The notes: a model not told the origin generated them from the sequence alone. 64,000 bases of DNA from Hyphomicrobiales bacterium (GCA_900471925.1 UCGV01000011.1:62001-126000), one strand, 5' to 3'. Counted from the first letter of the stretch, positions 35,277 to 43,819 are shown. Program-made: numbers and translations.

Positions 35277-36200
35277 ATGCCGGCCATGAACAAACGCAGG
35301 GAGAGCGATCTTGCGCGGGAGGCGGAAGCCGTCGTGATCGGCTGTAGCGACGGCTTGGCGCTTCGCGGTCATTTCTGGAGCGCCGAGGGCCGTAGCAACG
35401 GCAGCGTCATCATCAATCCGGCAACCGGCGTTGCGGCGCGCTACTACCATTATTATGCACGCTTTCTTGCCGAACATGGCTTCGACGCACTGACCTATGA
35501 CTATCGAGGCATCGGCCTGTCGCGCCCGGAGCGATTGCGCGGATGCGGCTATCGCTGGCGGGACTGGGGCGAACGGGATTTCGATGCGGCACTGCTGTTC
35601 ATGGAGGGCCAGAGGCCCGGCCAGCCGCTTGATGTCGTCGGGCACAGTATCGGCGGCTTCCTTCCCGGCCTTGCGGCCCATGCCGATCGCGTCGGCCGGA
35701 TGTTGGCGGTCGGTGCGCAATATGGAAACTGGCGGGACTATGCCCCGGCGCATCGGCTGCGGCTGTTTGTGAAGTGGCATCTGCTGATGCCCGCAGCGGC
35801 CGCGCTGGCAGGTTATTTTCCCGGCCGGCGTCTCGGCTGGCTCGAGGATCTGCCGAAGGGCGTGGCGCTCGACTGGGCGTTCCAGCGCGGATGGAGCGAC
35901 CCTCATTCAGCGGCAAAAGCCTTTGGAAATTTCCGGGCGCCGATCCTCAGCCTCACCGTCACCGATGACGAGATTGGCACCGTGCCGGCCATTCGCCGGG
36001 GCCTGTCGCACTACCGCAATGCTGACGTGGAGGAGGTGTTGCTGACACCCGACGAGCTCGGATTTGCGCAGATCGGGCATTTCGATCTTTTCCACGCGCG
36101 CCATGCCACCGGTTTCTGGCTCGACACGCTCTTGTGGCTGCGCGACGGGACGAATCCCTGGCCTCACAAAAAGCCTTCGGAACATCTCGTATTCGCATAA
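35277..36200 (+). CDS. Alpha/beta hydrolase
   Basis: A 307-residue alpha/beta hydrolase of the serine hydrolase/S33 type. The nucleophile elbow is VVGHSIGGF (Ser near 125), the acidic residue is probably in the VTDDEIGT stretch and the His in IGHFDLFH. The N-terminal segment GLALRGHFW and NPATGVAARYYHYYARFLAEHGFDALTYDYRGIGLS fit the group. The substrate is unknown. AAAGGAAGCG precedes the ATG at 35277. The gene is divergent from a TetR repressor and probably controlled by it. Confidence 0.88.
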   Translation: MPAMNKRRESDLAREAEAVVIGCSDGLALRGHFWSAEGRSNGSVIINPATGVAARYYHYYARFLAEHGFDALTYDYRGIGLSRPERLRGCGYRWRDWGERDFDAALLFMEGQRPGQPLDVVGHSIGGFLPGLAAHADRVGRMLAVGAQYGNWRDYAPAHRLRLFVKWHLLMPAAAALAGYFPGRRLGWLEDLPKGVALDWAFQRGWSDPHSAAKAFGNFRAPILSLTVTDDEIGTVPAIRRGLSHYRNADVEEVLLTPDELGFAQIGHFDLFHARHATGFWLDTLLWLRDGTNPWPHKKPSEHLVFA

Positions 36201-36229
36201 AAACCGCTCCTTAAGATTTACGAGTTAGT

Positions 36230-36251
36230 AATCTCTCGGAAACGAGAGGTT
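36230..36251 (+). promoter_or_regulatory. Hairpin sequestering the Shine-Dalgarno
   Basis: The stem formed by CTCTCG (36233-36238) and CGAGAG (36243-36248) closes a GAAA tetraloop and is extended by a U-G wobble and two A-U pairs (36230-36232 with 36249-36251). The 3' arm contains the Shine-Dalgarno GAGAGG (36244-36249), 8 bases before ATG 36258. If it forms in the mRNA, ribosome loading would be blocked until the stem opens. Confidence 0.5.
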
Positions 36252-36257
36252 TGTATC

Positions 36258-36839
36258 ATGCGTACTCGTACCGTGCTTGCGGTCGTCGGGCTGGCTTTGC
36301 TTGCCGGCTGCGCGACGGCACCCCGCCAGACGCGAAATATCTGCGCCGTCTTCGACCAGAAGGATGGTCTCTTCACCAGCTGGCAACGTGCTGCTGAGCG
36401 TACCGAGAAGAAATACGGCGTGCCGGTGCCGATCCTGATGGCGACCATGTATGTCGAATCCGGCTTCCAGCCCTATGCGCGCCCGCCGCGCACGAAACTC
36501 TTCGGCTTCATTCCCTGGACGCGCCCCTCGACCGCCTACGGTTATTCGCAGGCGCTGAACGGAACCTGGGACCACTACCAGTCGGAAACCGGCAACTGGT
36601 CGGCAACGCGCACCAACTTCGCCGACGCGATCGATTTCATCGGCTGGTATCACTACAGCAACAGCCAAGCGACCGGCATTCCGCTCAACGACGCCTATAA
36701 TCTCTATCTCGCCTATTATTCCGGCCCGACCGGCTACAAGCGCGGCAACTGGCGCAGCGACGGTCAGCTGCAGCAGACGGCGCAGAAGTTCGCGCAGATG
36801 GCCGGAACCTATCAGCAGCAATTGCAGGGATGTAACTAA
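36258..36839 (+). CDS. Lytic transglycosylase-like lipoprotein
   Basis: A 193-residue lipoprotein precursor with lipobox LLAGC (acylated C19) and a mature domain resembling SLT-type lytic transglycosylases, which cleave the glycan of peptidoglycan. The catalytic Glu is in the MATMYVESGFQPYARP motif (E67), and the GYSQALNGTW and YYSGPTGYKRGNW segments match the conserved GLMQ-like and AYNAG-like motifs in a divergent form. It should be anchored on the periplasmic side of a membrane. The start is supported by GAGAGG, which lies in a hairpin (36230-36251). The stop codon overlaps a RIME-like repeat. Confidence 0.78.
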   Translation: MRTRTVLAVVGLALLAGCATAPRQTRNICAVFDQKDGLFTSWQRAAERTEKKYGVPVPILMATMYVESGFQPYARPPRTKLFGFIPWTRPSTAYGYSQALNGTWDHYQSETGNWSATRTNFADAIDFIGWYHYSNSQATGIPLNDAYNLYLAYYSGPTGYKRGNWRSDGQLQQTAQKFAQMAGTYQQQLQGCN

Positions 36840-36941
36840 AGCGTGGCGCGATCTTTCAGATCCGCTTGCCACGCTTTAGATTCTTGTTTTCGCATGTCGT
36901 TATCGCAAAACCGCTGCACACTTTTGCGCGACATGCTTTAA
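36838..36941. repeat. RIME-like double palindrome, family B
   Basis: Two palindromes in a row: AAAGCGTGG/CCACGCTTT (36838-36879) and GCATGTCG/CGACATGC (36893-36936) containing the shared core ACCGCTGCACACTTTTGC. About 104 bp between two convergent genes. The left end overlaps the TAA of the upstream gene by two bases, and the right end contains the TAA of the minus-strand gene (36938-36940). Confidence 0.85.
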
Positions 36942-37687
36942 GCACGCAGATTGCCATAGCGGACGGAGTAAATCCGGTCGCGACCGAGCAGATGGGCGAT
37001 CAGGGCGCCGGTGTCGAAGAGGCCCTTCATCGCTTTATGGCCGAGATCCAGCCCACCGCTCATGACGCCGAAGGCGGGCATCAGCAAGCGGGCGCCATCC
37101 GTGGCAAAGCAGGGACGGCGGACGGATTTTTCGCGGCGGCGGACGGTGGCGGCCGGGTGCAGGTGGCCGGCTATCTCGCCCTTCTGCAATCCGTCGCGCG
37201 GCTCGTGGCGGAAGGTCAGGCCGGCGTAGAAGAGCTCATCCGAGCAGGTCCCGGGCAGGTCGACCGTGCCATCGGGGTCGTGATTACCGTTGATCCAGAT
37301 CCATTCGCGGCCGCGCGCCATTTCCACGATCAGCGTGCGGAAGGCTTCGGGCAGATGCTCGGAACCGACGCGGTCGTGGAAATTGTCACCGAGAGATATG
37401 ACGAGCTTCGGATCGTAGCGGGAAATGACGGCGGCAAGCACCGTCAGCGTCGCCAGCGTATCGTAGGGCGGCAACATCATGCCGCGGCGGGCGAAGGCTG
37501 CGCCCTTTTCCAGATGCAGGTCGGAAACAACGAGAATGCCGGCATCCGGCAAATAGAGGGCGCCGAGCGGATCGCAGACGGCAGCAACACCGTGAACGGC
37601 GGTTTCGACGCCCGGTATCGCGGCAAGGCTGGTCATGTCGCGCACAAGCGCCAGGCGGTTCATCACTCTCGTCAGTCCTAAATTCAT
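36938..37687 (-). CDS. pdeM: Ligase-associated DNA damage response endonuclease PdeM
   Basis: A 249-residue calcineurin-like metallophosphoesterase. Seen: VVSDLHLEKGAAFARRG (D and H metal ligands), SLGDNFHDR, WINGNHDP and AGHLHP, the standard metal-binding motif set in order. PdeM proteins are encoded with an Lhr-type helicase in bacterial DNA-damage loci; here its ATG overlaps the helicase stop in ATGA (37684-37687), so the pair is translationally coupled. The ATP-dependent ligase and MBL exonuclease of the full locus are not in this window. Stop codon supplied by the repeat at 36838-36941. Confidence 0.88.
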   Translation of the reverse strand: MNLGLTRVMNRLALVRDMTSLAAIPGVETAVHGVAAVCDPLGALYLPDAGILVVSDLHLEKGAAFARRGMMLPPYDTLATLTVLAAVISRYDPKLVISLGDNFHDRVGSEHLPEAFRTLIVEMARGREWIWINGNHDPDGTVDLPGTCSDELFYAGLTFRHEPRDGLQKGEIAGHLHPAATVRRREKSVRRPCFATDGARLLMPAFGVMSGGLDLGHKAMKGLFDTGALIAHLLGRDRIYSVRYGNLRA

Positions 37688-40212
37688 GCCATCGCCTCGG
37701 CGATCAGATCGTCGGCGGCTTCGGCCAGCAGCGCGTCATGGGCCTGACCCGGCACCGATTCCTTGCCGATTTCCAGCATGACCGGCACGGCGAGCGGGGA
37801 AATATGATCCAGCGCCCGGTGGGTGATGTGGCCCTTGATTCGTCTCAGCATATCGCCAAGGCGGGAAATATCCAAAAGACCGGTGGCTGCATCCTGCCGT
37901 GTCGCCTGCAGCAGGATGTGGTCGGGCTCATGGGTGCGGAGCACATCATAGATCAGATCAGCTGACACGGTGACCTGCCGGCCGGTCTTTTCCTTGCCCG
38001 GATGGCGCCGCTCGATCAAGCCTGCAATCACGGCGCAATTGCGGAAGGTACGCTTCAAAAGGAAGGATTCGTTCAGCCAGGATTCCAGATCGTCACCGAG
38101 CATATCCTCGTCGAAGAGATCGGAAAGGCTGAGGCGGCCATTGGCGATCATCAGGCCGAGATCTTCCAGTCCCCAGATGGCGAGGGAATAATCCGTCGCC
38201 ACGAAACCGAGCGGCTTTGCCCCTGCCCTGTCCAGCCGGCGGGTGAGCAGCATGCCGAGCGTCTGGTGCGCAAGCCGGCCCTCGAAGGGATAGATGACCA
38301 TGTAGCCGCGACTGCCGCGCGGGAAGGTCTCGATCAGCAGTTCGTCGCGCTTAGGCAGCAGGGATTTTTCCTTCTGCAGCGACAGCCAGTCGCGCACCTG
38401 ATCCGGCAGGCGGTGCCAGCGGTCGGGATCGTCCAGCATCGAACGAACCTGATCGGCGAGATAGGTCGAAAGCGGGAACTTGCCGCCGGCATAGGAAGGG
38501 ATTTTAGGGTCGAAGGAATAGGCCTGGCTGACCAGCGCCTCGTTTTCCCTGATGCCTTCGAAACGCAAGACCTTGCCGGAGAAGATGAACGTGTCGCCGG
38601 GGGCGAGCTGTTCGAGGAAATATTCCTCGACCTTGCCGAGCACGGCGCCGGGACGACCAAGCCTGCCGCCCTCGCCGCGCTTGGCCATGCGGATATTCAG
38701 CATCGGATCCTCGACGATGGTGCCGAGGTTCAGGCGATATTGCTGGGCGACCTGCGGATTGGAGACGCGCCAGCGATTTTCCTTGGTCTTGCGGATGCGG
38801 GCGTAACGCTCATAGGTGCGCAAGGCATAACCGCCGGTCGCGACGAAATCGACGACGCGCTCGAAGGTCTCCCAATCGAGATCGGCATAGGGCAAGGCGC
38901 TGGTGATCTCGTCATGGAGTTCTAGCATGTCGAAGGGTTCGGCGCAGGCCATGCCGAGAATGTGCTGGGCCAGCACGTCGAGGCCGCCGCGCCCGACAGG
39001 CGGCGTGTCCTGCGCGCCGATATAATTGGCGTCAAGGGCTGCCTGGCATTCCATGACCTCGAAACGATTGGCGGGAACAAGGATCGCCTTCGACGGCTCG
39101 TCCATGCGGTGATTGGCGCGGCCGATGCGCTGGGCAAGACGCGAAGCACCCTTCGGCGCGCCGACATGGATGACGAGATCGACGTCGCCCCAGTCGATGC
39201 CGAGATCGAGGGTGGAGGTGGCAACGACGGCGCGCAGCCGGTTGGCAGCCATGGCGGCCTCCACCTTGCGACGCTGGGCGACATCAAGGGAACCATGATG
39301 AAGCGCGATCGGCAGGTTCTCTTCGTTGACCGTCCAGAGTTCCTGGAAGAGCATCTCGGCCTGCGAGCGTGTATTGACGAAGAGCAGCGTCGTCTTGTGG
39401 TCGAGGAGCTGACGATAGACATCCGGGATCGCATATTTGGCGGCGTGGCCGGACCAGGGAATGCGCTCCTCCGTATCGAGAATGGAAATATCGGGCTTGG
39501 CCCCACCTTCGACCAGCACGAGGCCGGCGTGGTTGTCCCCGCCCTCCTGCTGCGCCACCAGCCATTTCTGCAAATCCATCGGCTCGGCAACGGTGGCTGA
39601 AAGGCCGATTGTCTTCAGGCCGGGTGCCAGCCTGCGCAGCCGGGCAAGGCCGAGCGAGAGCATATGACCGCGCTTCGACGTGACGAGCGAATGCAGCTCA
39701 TCGAAGATGACGTATTTCAGATCCTTGAAGAAGCGCTCGGCTTCCCGGTTTGCGAGCAGCAGCGCCACCTGTTCCGGCGTCGTCAGCAGGATATCCGGCG
39801 GGTTCAGCTTCTGGCGCTGGCGCTTGGCATTCGGCGTGTCGCCGGTGCGGTTCTCGATTGTGATCGGCAGGCCCATTTCGGTGACGGGTTTGGTCAGGTT
39901 CCGTTCGATATCGACGGCGAGCGCCTTCAGCGGCGAGATGTAGAGCGTATGGATGCCGGTGAAGGCCGAGCCCGGCGGGACCTTGCCGCGGCGGGTGAGA
40001 TCGGTCAGCGACGGCAGGAAGCCGGCAAGCGTCTTGCCGGCACCGGTCGGTGCAATCAGCAGCGTGCTTTCGCCGGCCTCCGTGCGGGCCAGCAATTCGA
40101 GCTGATGGGCACGCGGGCGCCAGCCCTTTTCTGCAAACCAGCGGAGAAAAGGGGTGGGCAAGGCAAGGCTGGTCTCGGCATCGATCTGATCCACGGGGCA
40201 AATGTAGTTCAA
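37684..40212 (-). CDS. Ligase-associated DNA damage response DEXH helicase (Lhr-type)
   Basis: An 842-residue superfamily 2 helicase of the Lhr-core family that accompanies PdeM. Seen: Q-motif region RAHQLELLAR, Walker A APTGAGKTLAGFLP, DEXH box VIFDELHSL, SATVAEP, helicase C domain with TSTLDLGIDWGDVDLVIHVG and QRIGRANH, then the winged-helix and Lhr-core region. It probably moves 3'-5' on DNA during repair. The frame starts with a TTG at 40212; GTG at 40194 (VDQIDAETSLALPTP) is an alternative start, and no good ATG lies nearby, so the N-terminus is uncertain by about six residues. Confidence 0.93.
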   Translation of the reverse strand: MNYICPVDQIDAETSLALPTPFLRWFAEKGWRPRAHQLELLARTEAGESTLLIAPTGAGKTLAGFLPSLTDLTRRGKVPPGSAFTGIHTLYISPLKALAVDIERNLTKPVTEMGLPITIENRTGDTPNAKRQRQKLNPPDILLTTPEQVALLLANREAERFFKDLKYVIFDELHSLVTSKRGHMLSLGLARLRRLAPGLKTIGLSATVAEPMDLQKWLVAQQEGGDNHAGLVLVEGGAKPDISILDTEERIPWSGHAAKYAIPDVYRQLLDHKTTLLFVNTRSQAEMLFQELWTVNEENLPIALHHGSLDVAQRRKVEAAMAANRLRAVVATSTLDLGIDWGDVDLVIHVGAPKGASRLAQRIGRANHRMDEPSKAILVPANRFEVMECQAALDANYIGAQDTPPVGRGGLDVLAQHILGMACAEPFDMLELHDEITSALPYADLDWETFERVVDFVATGGYALRTYERYARIRKTKENRWRVSNPQVAQQYRLNLGTIVEDPMLNIRMAKRGEGGRLGRPGAVLGKVEEYFLEQLAPGDTFIFSGKVLRFEGIRENEALVSQAYSFDPKIPSYAGGKFPLSTYLADQVRSMLDDPDRWHRLPDQVRDWLSLQKEKSLLPKRDELLIETFPRGSRGYMVIYPFEGRLAHQTLGMLLTRRLDRAGAKPLGFVATDYSLAIWGLEDLGLMIANGRLSLSDLFDEDMLGDDLESWLNESFLLKRTFRNCAVIAGLIERRHPGKEKTGRQVTVSADLIYDVLRTHEPDHILLQATRQDAATGLLDISRLGDMLRRIKGHITHRALDHISPLAVPVMLEIGKESVPGQAHDALLAEAADDLIAEAMA

Positions 40213-40288
40213 ACTCAGACGAATAGAAGCGGGATTGACTCCCTGACAGAATCATAGATAAATTATATCCACAATAAGGAGATCAGTT

Positions 40289-40789
40289 GTGAAGCTTGGT
40301 GACGGTGTCGAACAAGGCATTCATTGCGTAGCGGTGCTCTCGGGCCTTTCCGAGGGGGGCGTGCTCTCAGCGGCAGCGCTTGCCGAATTTCACGGAGTAT
40401 CGACGAGCTATCTCCTGAAGCACCTGCAGGCGCTCTCGGGTGCCGGAATCCTGGAGACGGTGCCCGGACCGAAGGGCGGTTATCGGCTGGCGAAGAAAGC
40501 GGAGGACATATCGCTGCTCGATATCGTGCTGGCGATCGAGGGACCGGCACCTGCCTTCCGCTGCGCCGAGATCCGCCAGCGTGGACCGAACCCGCTGCCG
40601 CAGCGCTATTTCACCAAGCCCTGCCAGGTGAGCGCGGCGATGCTGAGAGCCGAGCGCGCTTATCGCGCCGAACTTGCGAGCACCAGCGTTGCCGACATCC
40701 TGACCGAGCTTGCCGCCGACGATGACGGCGGCATCGCCGCCCGAGGCTGCGCCTTCATGGATCTGCATGAAAGAAAGGCGGCTCGCTGA
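40289..40789 (+). CDS. Rrf2-family transcriptional regulator
   Basis: A 166-residue winged-helix regulator. The DNA-binding part reads GGVLSAAALAEFHGVSTSYLLKHLQALSGAGILETVPGPKGGYRLAKKAEDISLLDIVLAIEGP, the full Rrf2 signature. Cysteines at about 13, and in RCAEIRQRG, KPCQVS and RGCAFM could bind an Fe-S cluster or sense redox state, as in other Rrf2 proteins. It starts with GTG 40289 after AAGGAG. The AhpD-like gene follows 61 bp downstream and is probably its target, a common layout. Confidence 0.92.
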   Translation: MKLGDGVEQGIHCVAVLSGLSEGGVLSAAALAEFHGVSTSYLLKHLQALSGAGILETVPGPKGGYRLAKKAEDISLLDIVLAIEGPAPAFRCAEIRQRGPNPLPQRYFTKPCQVSAAMLRAERAYRAELASTSVADILTELAADDDGGIAARGCAFMDLHERKAAR

Positions 40790-40850
40790 GCCGCACCCAT
40801 CCCAACCCCCGACCTTCAACTCCCCAACCTTGAACTTAAGGAGAAGACCC

Positions 40851-41312
40851 ATGCAACCACGTTTCAATTTCGCCAAGGCCTCCTCGGATGCCTACAAGGC
40901 GGTTGTCGCCCTGGAACAATATGTCCAGACCTCCGGCCTCGAGCGCCGTTTCATCCACCTGATCAAGCTCCGCGCCTCGCAGATCAACGGCTGCGCCTAT
41001 TGCGTCGACATGCATGTGAAGGAGGCCCGCCATGACGGACTTTCCGAACAGTGGATCAACCTCATGTGCGTATGGCGGGAGTCGCCCGTTTATGACGCGC
41101 GCGAACGCGCGCTGCTCGGCTGGGTCGATGCGGTGACGAAGATTGCCGAAACCGGGGCGCCGGATGCCGATTACGAGGCGCTGAAGGCGCAATTCTCCGA
41201 AGAAGAGATGACGAATATCACGGTTGCGATCGGTACGATCAACATCTGGAACCGGCTTGCCGTCAGCTTCCGTGCCCAGCATCCGCTCGATGCGCCGCAG
41301 AAGGCGGCCTGA
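40851..41312 (+). CDS. AhpD-like carboxymuconolactone decarboxylase-family protein
   Basis: A 153-residue protein with the CMD/AhpD fold. The redox motif is CAYCVDMH, with the CxxC pair and the following His (INGCAYCVDMHVKEA), as in alkylhydroperoxidase-like proteins that reduce peroxides or act in related thiol chemistry. The N-terminal MQPRFNFAKASSDAYKAVVALEQYV and C-terminal NITVAIGTINIWNRLAVSF helices are typical. AAGGAGAAGACC precedes ATG 40851. It is likely cotranscribed with or controlled by the Rrf2 gene upstream. Confidence 0.9.
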   Translation: MQPRFNFAKASSDAYKAVVALEQYVQTSGLERRFIHLIKLRASQINGCAYCVDMHVKEARHDGLSEQWINLMCVWRESPVYDARERALLGWVDAVTKIAETGAPDADYEALKAQFSEEEMTNITVAIGTINIWNRLAVSFRAQHPLDAPQKAA

Positions 41313-41346
41313 TCATTTCCTGCTGATAGGGCACTTCGGCCCGGCG

Positions 41347-41370
41347 ACCGACCCGAGAGATCGGGTCGGT
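41347..41370. terminator. Bidirectional terminator hairpin
   Basis: ACCGACCCGA (41347-41356), GAGA, TCGGGTCGGT (41361-41370): perfect 10-bp stem with GAGA loop between the convergent AhpD-like gene and the small gene at 41384. The T-run is short. Confidence 0.75.
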
Positions 41371-41383
41371 TGAATATCCTTCG

Positions 41384-41548
41384 TCAGTGGCCGATATCGG
41401 CCCTGTGGGCAGCGGCTTCAGGCCATTTGCCCGAGAGGTCGATGCTGTTGAATATGTCGCGAACGACCTTGGCGATTTCCTCTGCGGAAGAGCCCTTGGC
41501 GTATTCTTCCTGCATGCGGCGTCTGACAAGCTTTTCCAACTCTGACAT
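41384..41548 (-). CDS. Small hypothetical protein, 54 residues
   Basis: A 54-residue frame below common length cut-offs. It starts MSELEKLVRRRMQEEYAKG, continues SSAEEIAKVVRDIFNSIDL and ends with TGA at 41384-41386 just short of the terminator. It is a helical, acidic-and-basic protein. Purposeful features: an ATG at 41548 with GAGGTAAGCT upstream, composition like the neighbours, and a terminator placed right after it. Similar small proteins occur in rhizobia but I cannot name a family. Confidence 0.6.
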   Translation of the reverse strand: MSELEKLVRRRMQEEYAKGSSAEEIAKVVRDIFNSIDLSGKWPEAAAHRADIGH

Positions 41549-41646
41549 AGCTTACCTCATCAATTCCGGCGCGAGGAAAAGTGTCGCGCCGGTGGCGATC
41601 ACAGGCAAGTTACGTTTTGTTTAGAACGGCTTACAGATTCGTAATC

Positions 41647-42282
41647 TTAGAAGGCAATGTAGCGATCGGCCCTGTGGTTGATCGTGACGAAGAGGTTGAG
41701 AACCACCGCGCCAAGCACCGAGTAGAAGACGACCGGCGGCGTGGTGACGAAGAAGGCTGCGGTCAGCACGCACATGTCGATCGCAAGCTGCACGAGGCCG
41801 GCGCGAATGCCGAAACGCTCCTGCATATAAATGCCTAGGATGCCGACGCCGCCGAGGCTGGCGCGGTGGCGATAGAGCGCCAATAGGCCGTAACCGAGCA
41901 GCAGGCCGCCAAGAAGGGCTGCCCAGGCCGGATGGATGGCGGCGATTTCCATGACCTTCGGCTGCAGGCTTGTCAGAGCCGAGGTAAGGCCGATGGCGAT
42001 GAAGGTCTTGATCGTGAAGGCCATGCCGAGGCGCTTCCACGAGAGATAGAAGAAGGGCGGGTTCAGCAGGAAGAAGGCGAGGCCGAAGTTCACGCCGAAA
42101 GCATAATGCAGCAGGAAGGCGACGCCGGCGGTGCTGCCTGTGAGGAGCCCGGCGCTGGCGAGCATATAGAGGCCGAGGGCGGACACGAGGCTGCCGGAGA
42201 ATATGCCCTGCACATCCTCGACCGGCGTATGGCGCGTCGCAGTGGTATTCCAGAAACCGAGGGCACTGATGAGCTGGCTCAT
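41647..42282 (-). CDS. YitT-family membrane protein
   Basis: A 211-residue inner-membrane protein with about six spans, starting MSQLISALGFWNTTATRHTPVEDVQGIFSGSLVSALGLYML and containing LTGSTAGVAFLLHYAFGVNFGLAFFLLN and FLGGVGILGIYMQERFG-like segments typical of the YitT (DUF161) family. It lacks the soluble DUF2179 C-terminal domain of longer YitT proteins. Transport function is assumed but the substrate is unknown. Transcribed alone; the gap to the methyltransferase gene (42283-42477) holds no gene. Confidence 0.82.
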   Translation of the reverse strand: MSQLISALGFWNTTATRHTPVEDVQGIFSGSLVSALGLYMLASAGLLTGSTAGVAFLLHYAFGVNFGLAFFLLNPPFFYLSWKRLGMAFTIKTFIAIGLTSALTSLQPKVMEIAAIHPAWAALLGGLLLGYGLLALYRHRASLGGVGILGIYMQERFGIRAGLVQLAIDMCVLTAAFFVTTPPVVFYSVLGAVVLNLFVTINHRADRYIAF

Positions 42283-42477
42283 GTCGCGATCTCCAATAGC
42301 GGCTGCTCCGGACCGGCCGGAGGAAAAGGCAATGTAGGGATGGATGCGGCGCGTGCTGCACCTTTGGGGCGCGTCGCTGTCTCGCGGGATATGAGGATTA
42401 TCAGGCTTTGCCCGGTTGCGCGCAAGCGAAATACGTAAGCAATGCTGACCTATTTTAAAATCGCAAGAAATATGCGC

Positions 42478-43410
42478 TTAAGCCGTCTTGCGTGTAAGGA
42501 ACAGAATGCCGGAAACCGGTTTGCCGCCATCTTTGCGAATGGTGGTTTTGACGATATCGAGGATTTCGAGACCGTGGGCCGCCGCGAGCCCTTCGATGTA
42601 GGTTTGCGAGTGGGCATAACGCAGTGATGGCGCCAGGCTGAAGCCATCCCCCTCGCCGCCATCCTCGACCGAAAAGACAAAGTCGGCGCCTGTCATGGCG
42701 AGGTCGTCAACGATCGCAAAGACGCTTTCGAGATTGCCGAGATACATCAGCACATCGGCGGCAGTGACGAGATCGGCGCGGTGCCGCGCGCCATCGGTGA
42801 AGATGCCGGAGGCTTCCGGTATCAGCGACAGGTCCGCCTGGGAGAGATAGTCGTAGACGTGTTTTTCGGCGGCCTTTACCAGCATGTTCTGCGACAGGTC
42901 GAAGCCTTCGAGGCTGACGACATGGGCGCGGATCTCGGGGCCGAGCAGGCCCGTGCCGCAACCGAGATCGACGGCGCAGCGATAGTGCCGGCCGGTGGAT
43001 GCAACGAGGGCGGCAAGCTTTTGCGGAACGGAATAGTCCAGCTTCTCCACCAGCGATGTCTCGAAGCGATCGGCATAGTCGTCGAAGAGGCGCTCGACAT
43101 AGCGGCTGGATGGCTGCGCCGGCGTTTCGGCATCACCAAGAAGCGCGAGTTTCAGGCCCGCGCCGAAAATATCCTGCGGGTCGAGATCCAGCGTGCGGCG
43201 ATAGGCTTCGACGGCGGCGTCCATCTTGCCAGCCTTCTCCTGATAGGTGGCGAGACGATACCAGCCTGCCGCCCAGGCTGGCGCGAGTTCCAGCGCCTGT
43301 TCCATCAGCTCGGCCGCCGCTTCCGCATCGCCGCTTTCGGCGAGCATCTTGGCATAGTCGGCGCGGCGGTCGGCGATGACGTCGCCGGAAGAAAGCTGGC
43401 TTGGCTGCAT
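42478..43410 (-). CDS. TPR-containing SAM-dependent methyltransferase
   Basis: A 310-residue protein. Residues 20-90 hold two tetratricopeptide repeats (AKMLAESGDAEAAAELMEQALELAPAW and YRLATYQEKAGKMDAAVEAYRRTLDLDPQD). The methyltransferase domain (about 125-305) has SAM motif I CAVDLGCGTGLLGPEIR, motif II GFDLSQNMLVKAAEK and a C-terminal strand ISGILFLTRK-like end. The target is unknown; TPR-fused methyltransferases often modify proteins or small molecules. The frame is open to 43461, but ATG 43410 with AAAGGG ahead is chosen. Divergent from the DUF6460 gene. Confidence 0.85.
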   Translation of the reverse strand: MQPSQLSSGDVIADRRADYAKMLAESGDAEAAAELMEQALELAPAWAAGWYRLATYQEKAGKMDAAVEAYRRTLDLDPQDIFGAGLKLALLGDAETPAQPSSRYVERLFDDYADRFETSLVEKLDYSVPQKLAALVASTGRHYRCAVDLGCGTGLLGPEIRAHVVSLEGFDLSQNMLVKAAEKHVYDYLSQADLSLIPEASGIFTDGARHRADLVTAADVLMYLGNLESVFAIVDDLAMTGADFVFSVEDGGEGDGFSLAPSLRYAHSQTYIEGLAAAHGLEILDIVKTTIRKDGGKPVSGILFLTRKTA

Positions 43411-43550
43411 GATCGGACCCTTTGGCTGGCCGCATTTGGCGGCGGCCACAAAAAAACTCAAGTCCTATTTCAGAGGCGAGGCTGCCTTGGCGGAAAAGGC
43501 TTGCGGCCGAATCGCCGCAACCGTATCTCAAGGCAAACAGGAGATGGCGC

Positions 43551-43817
43551 ATGTCCGATCAGGTAAACAGGTTTCTCGGCGATTCCATTGGCCGCACGAT
43601 CATCAAGCTTCTGGTGGTGTCGCTGATCGTCGGCTTCGTCATGGCCATATTCGGGCTGACCCCGTGGGAGCTGATCTACAGTTTCCGTGATTTCGTGGTA
43701 CATCTCTGGCGGCAGGGTTTTTCGGCGCTCGGACGCGTCGGCGACTATCTGATGCTGGGTGCGACCATCGTCATCCCGATCTTCATCATCATCCGTCTCT
43801 TCAGCTATCGTAAGTAA
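43551..43817 (+). CDS. DUF6460 membrane protein
   Basis: An 88-residue integral membrane protein with two spans: IIKLLVVSLIVGFVMAIFG and YLMLGATIVIPIFIIIRLF. The segment between them reads LTPWELIYSFRDFVVHLWRQG, and it starts MSDQVNRFLGDSIG. These features match the DUF6460 family of alphaproteobacteria, function unknown. AGGAGA precedes the ATG. The next gene starts 3 bases after its stop, so they are cotranscribed. Confidence 0.8.
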   Translation: MSDQVNRFLGDSIGRTIIKLLVVSLIVGFVMAIFGLTPWELIYSFRDFVVHLWRQGFSALGRVGDYLMLGATIVIPIFIIIRLFSYRK

Positions 43818-43819
43818 CC

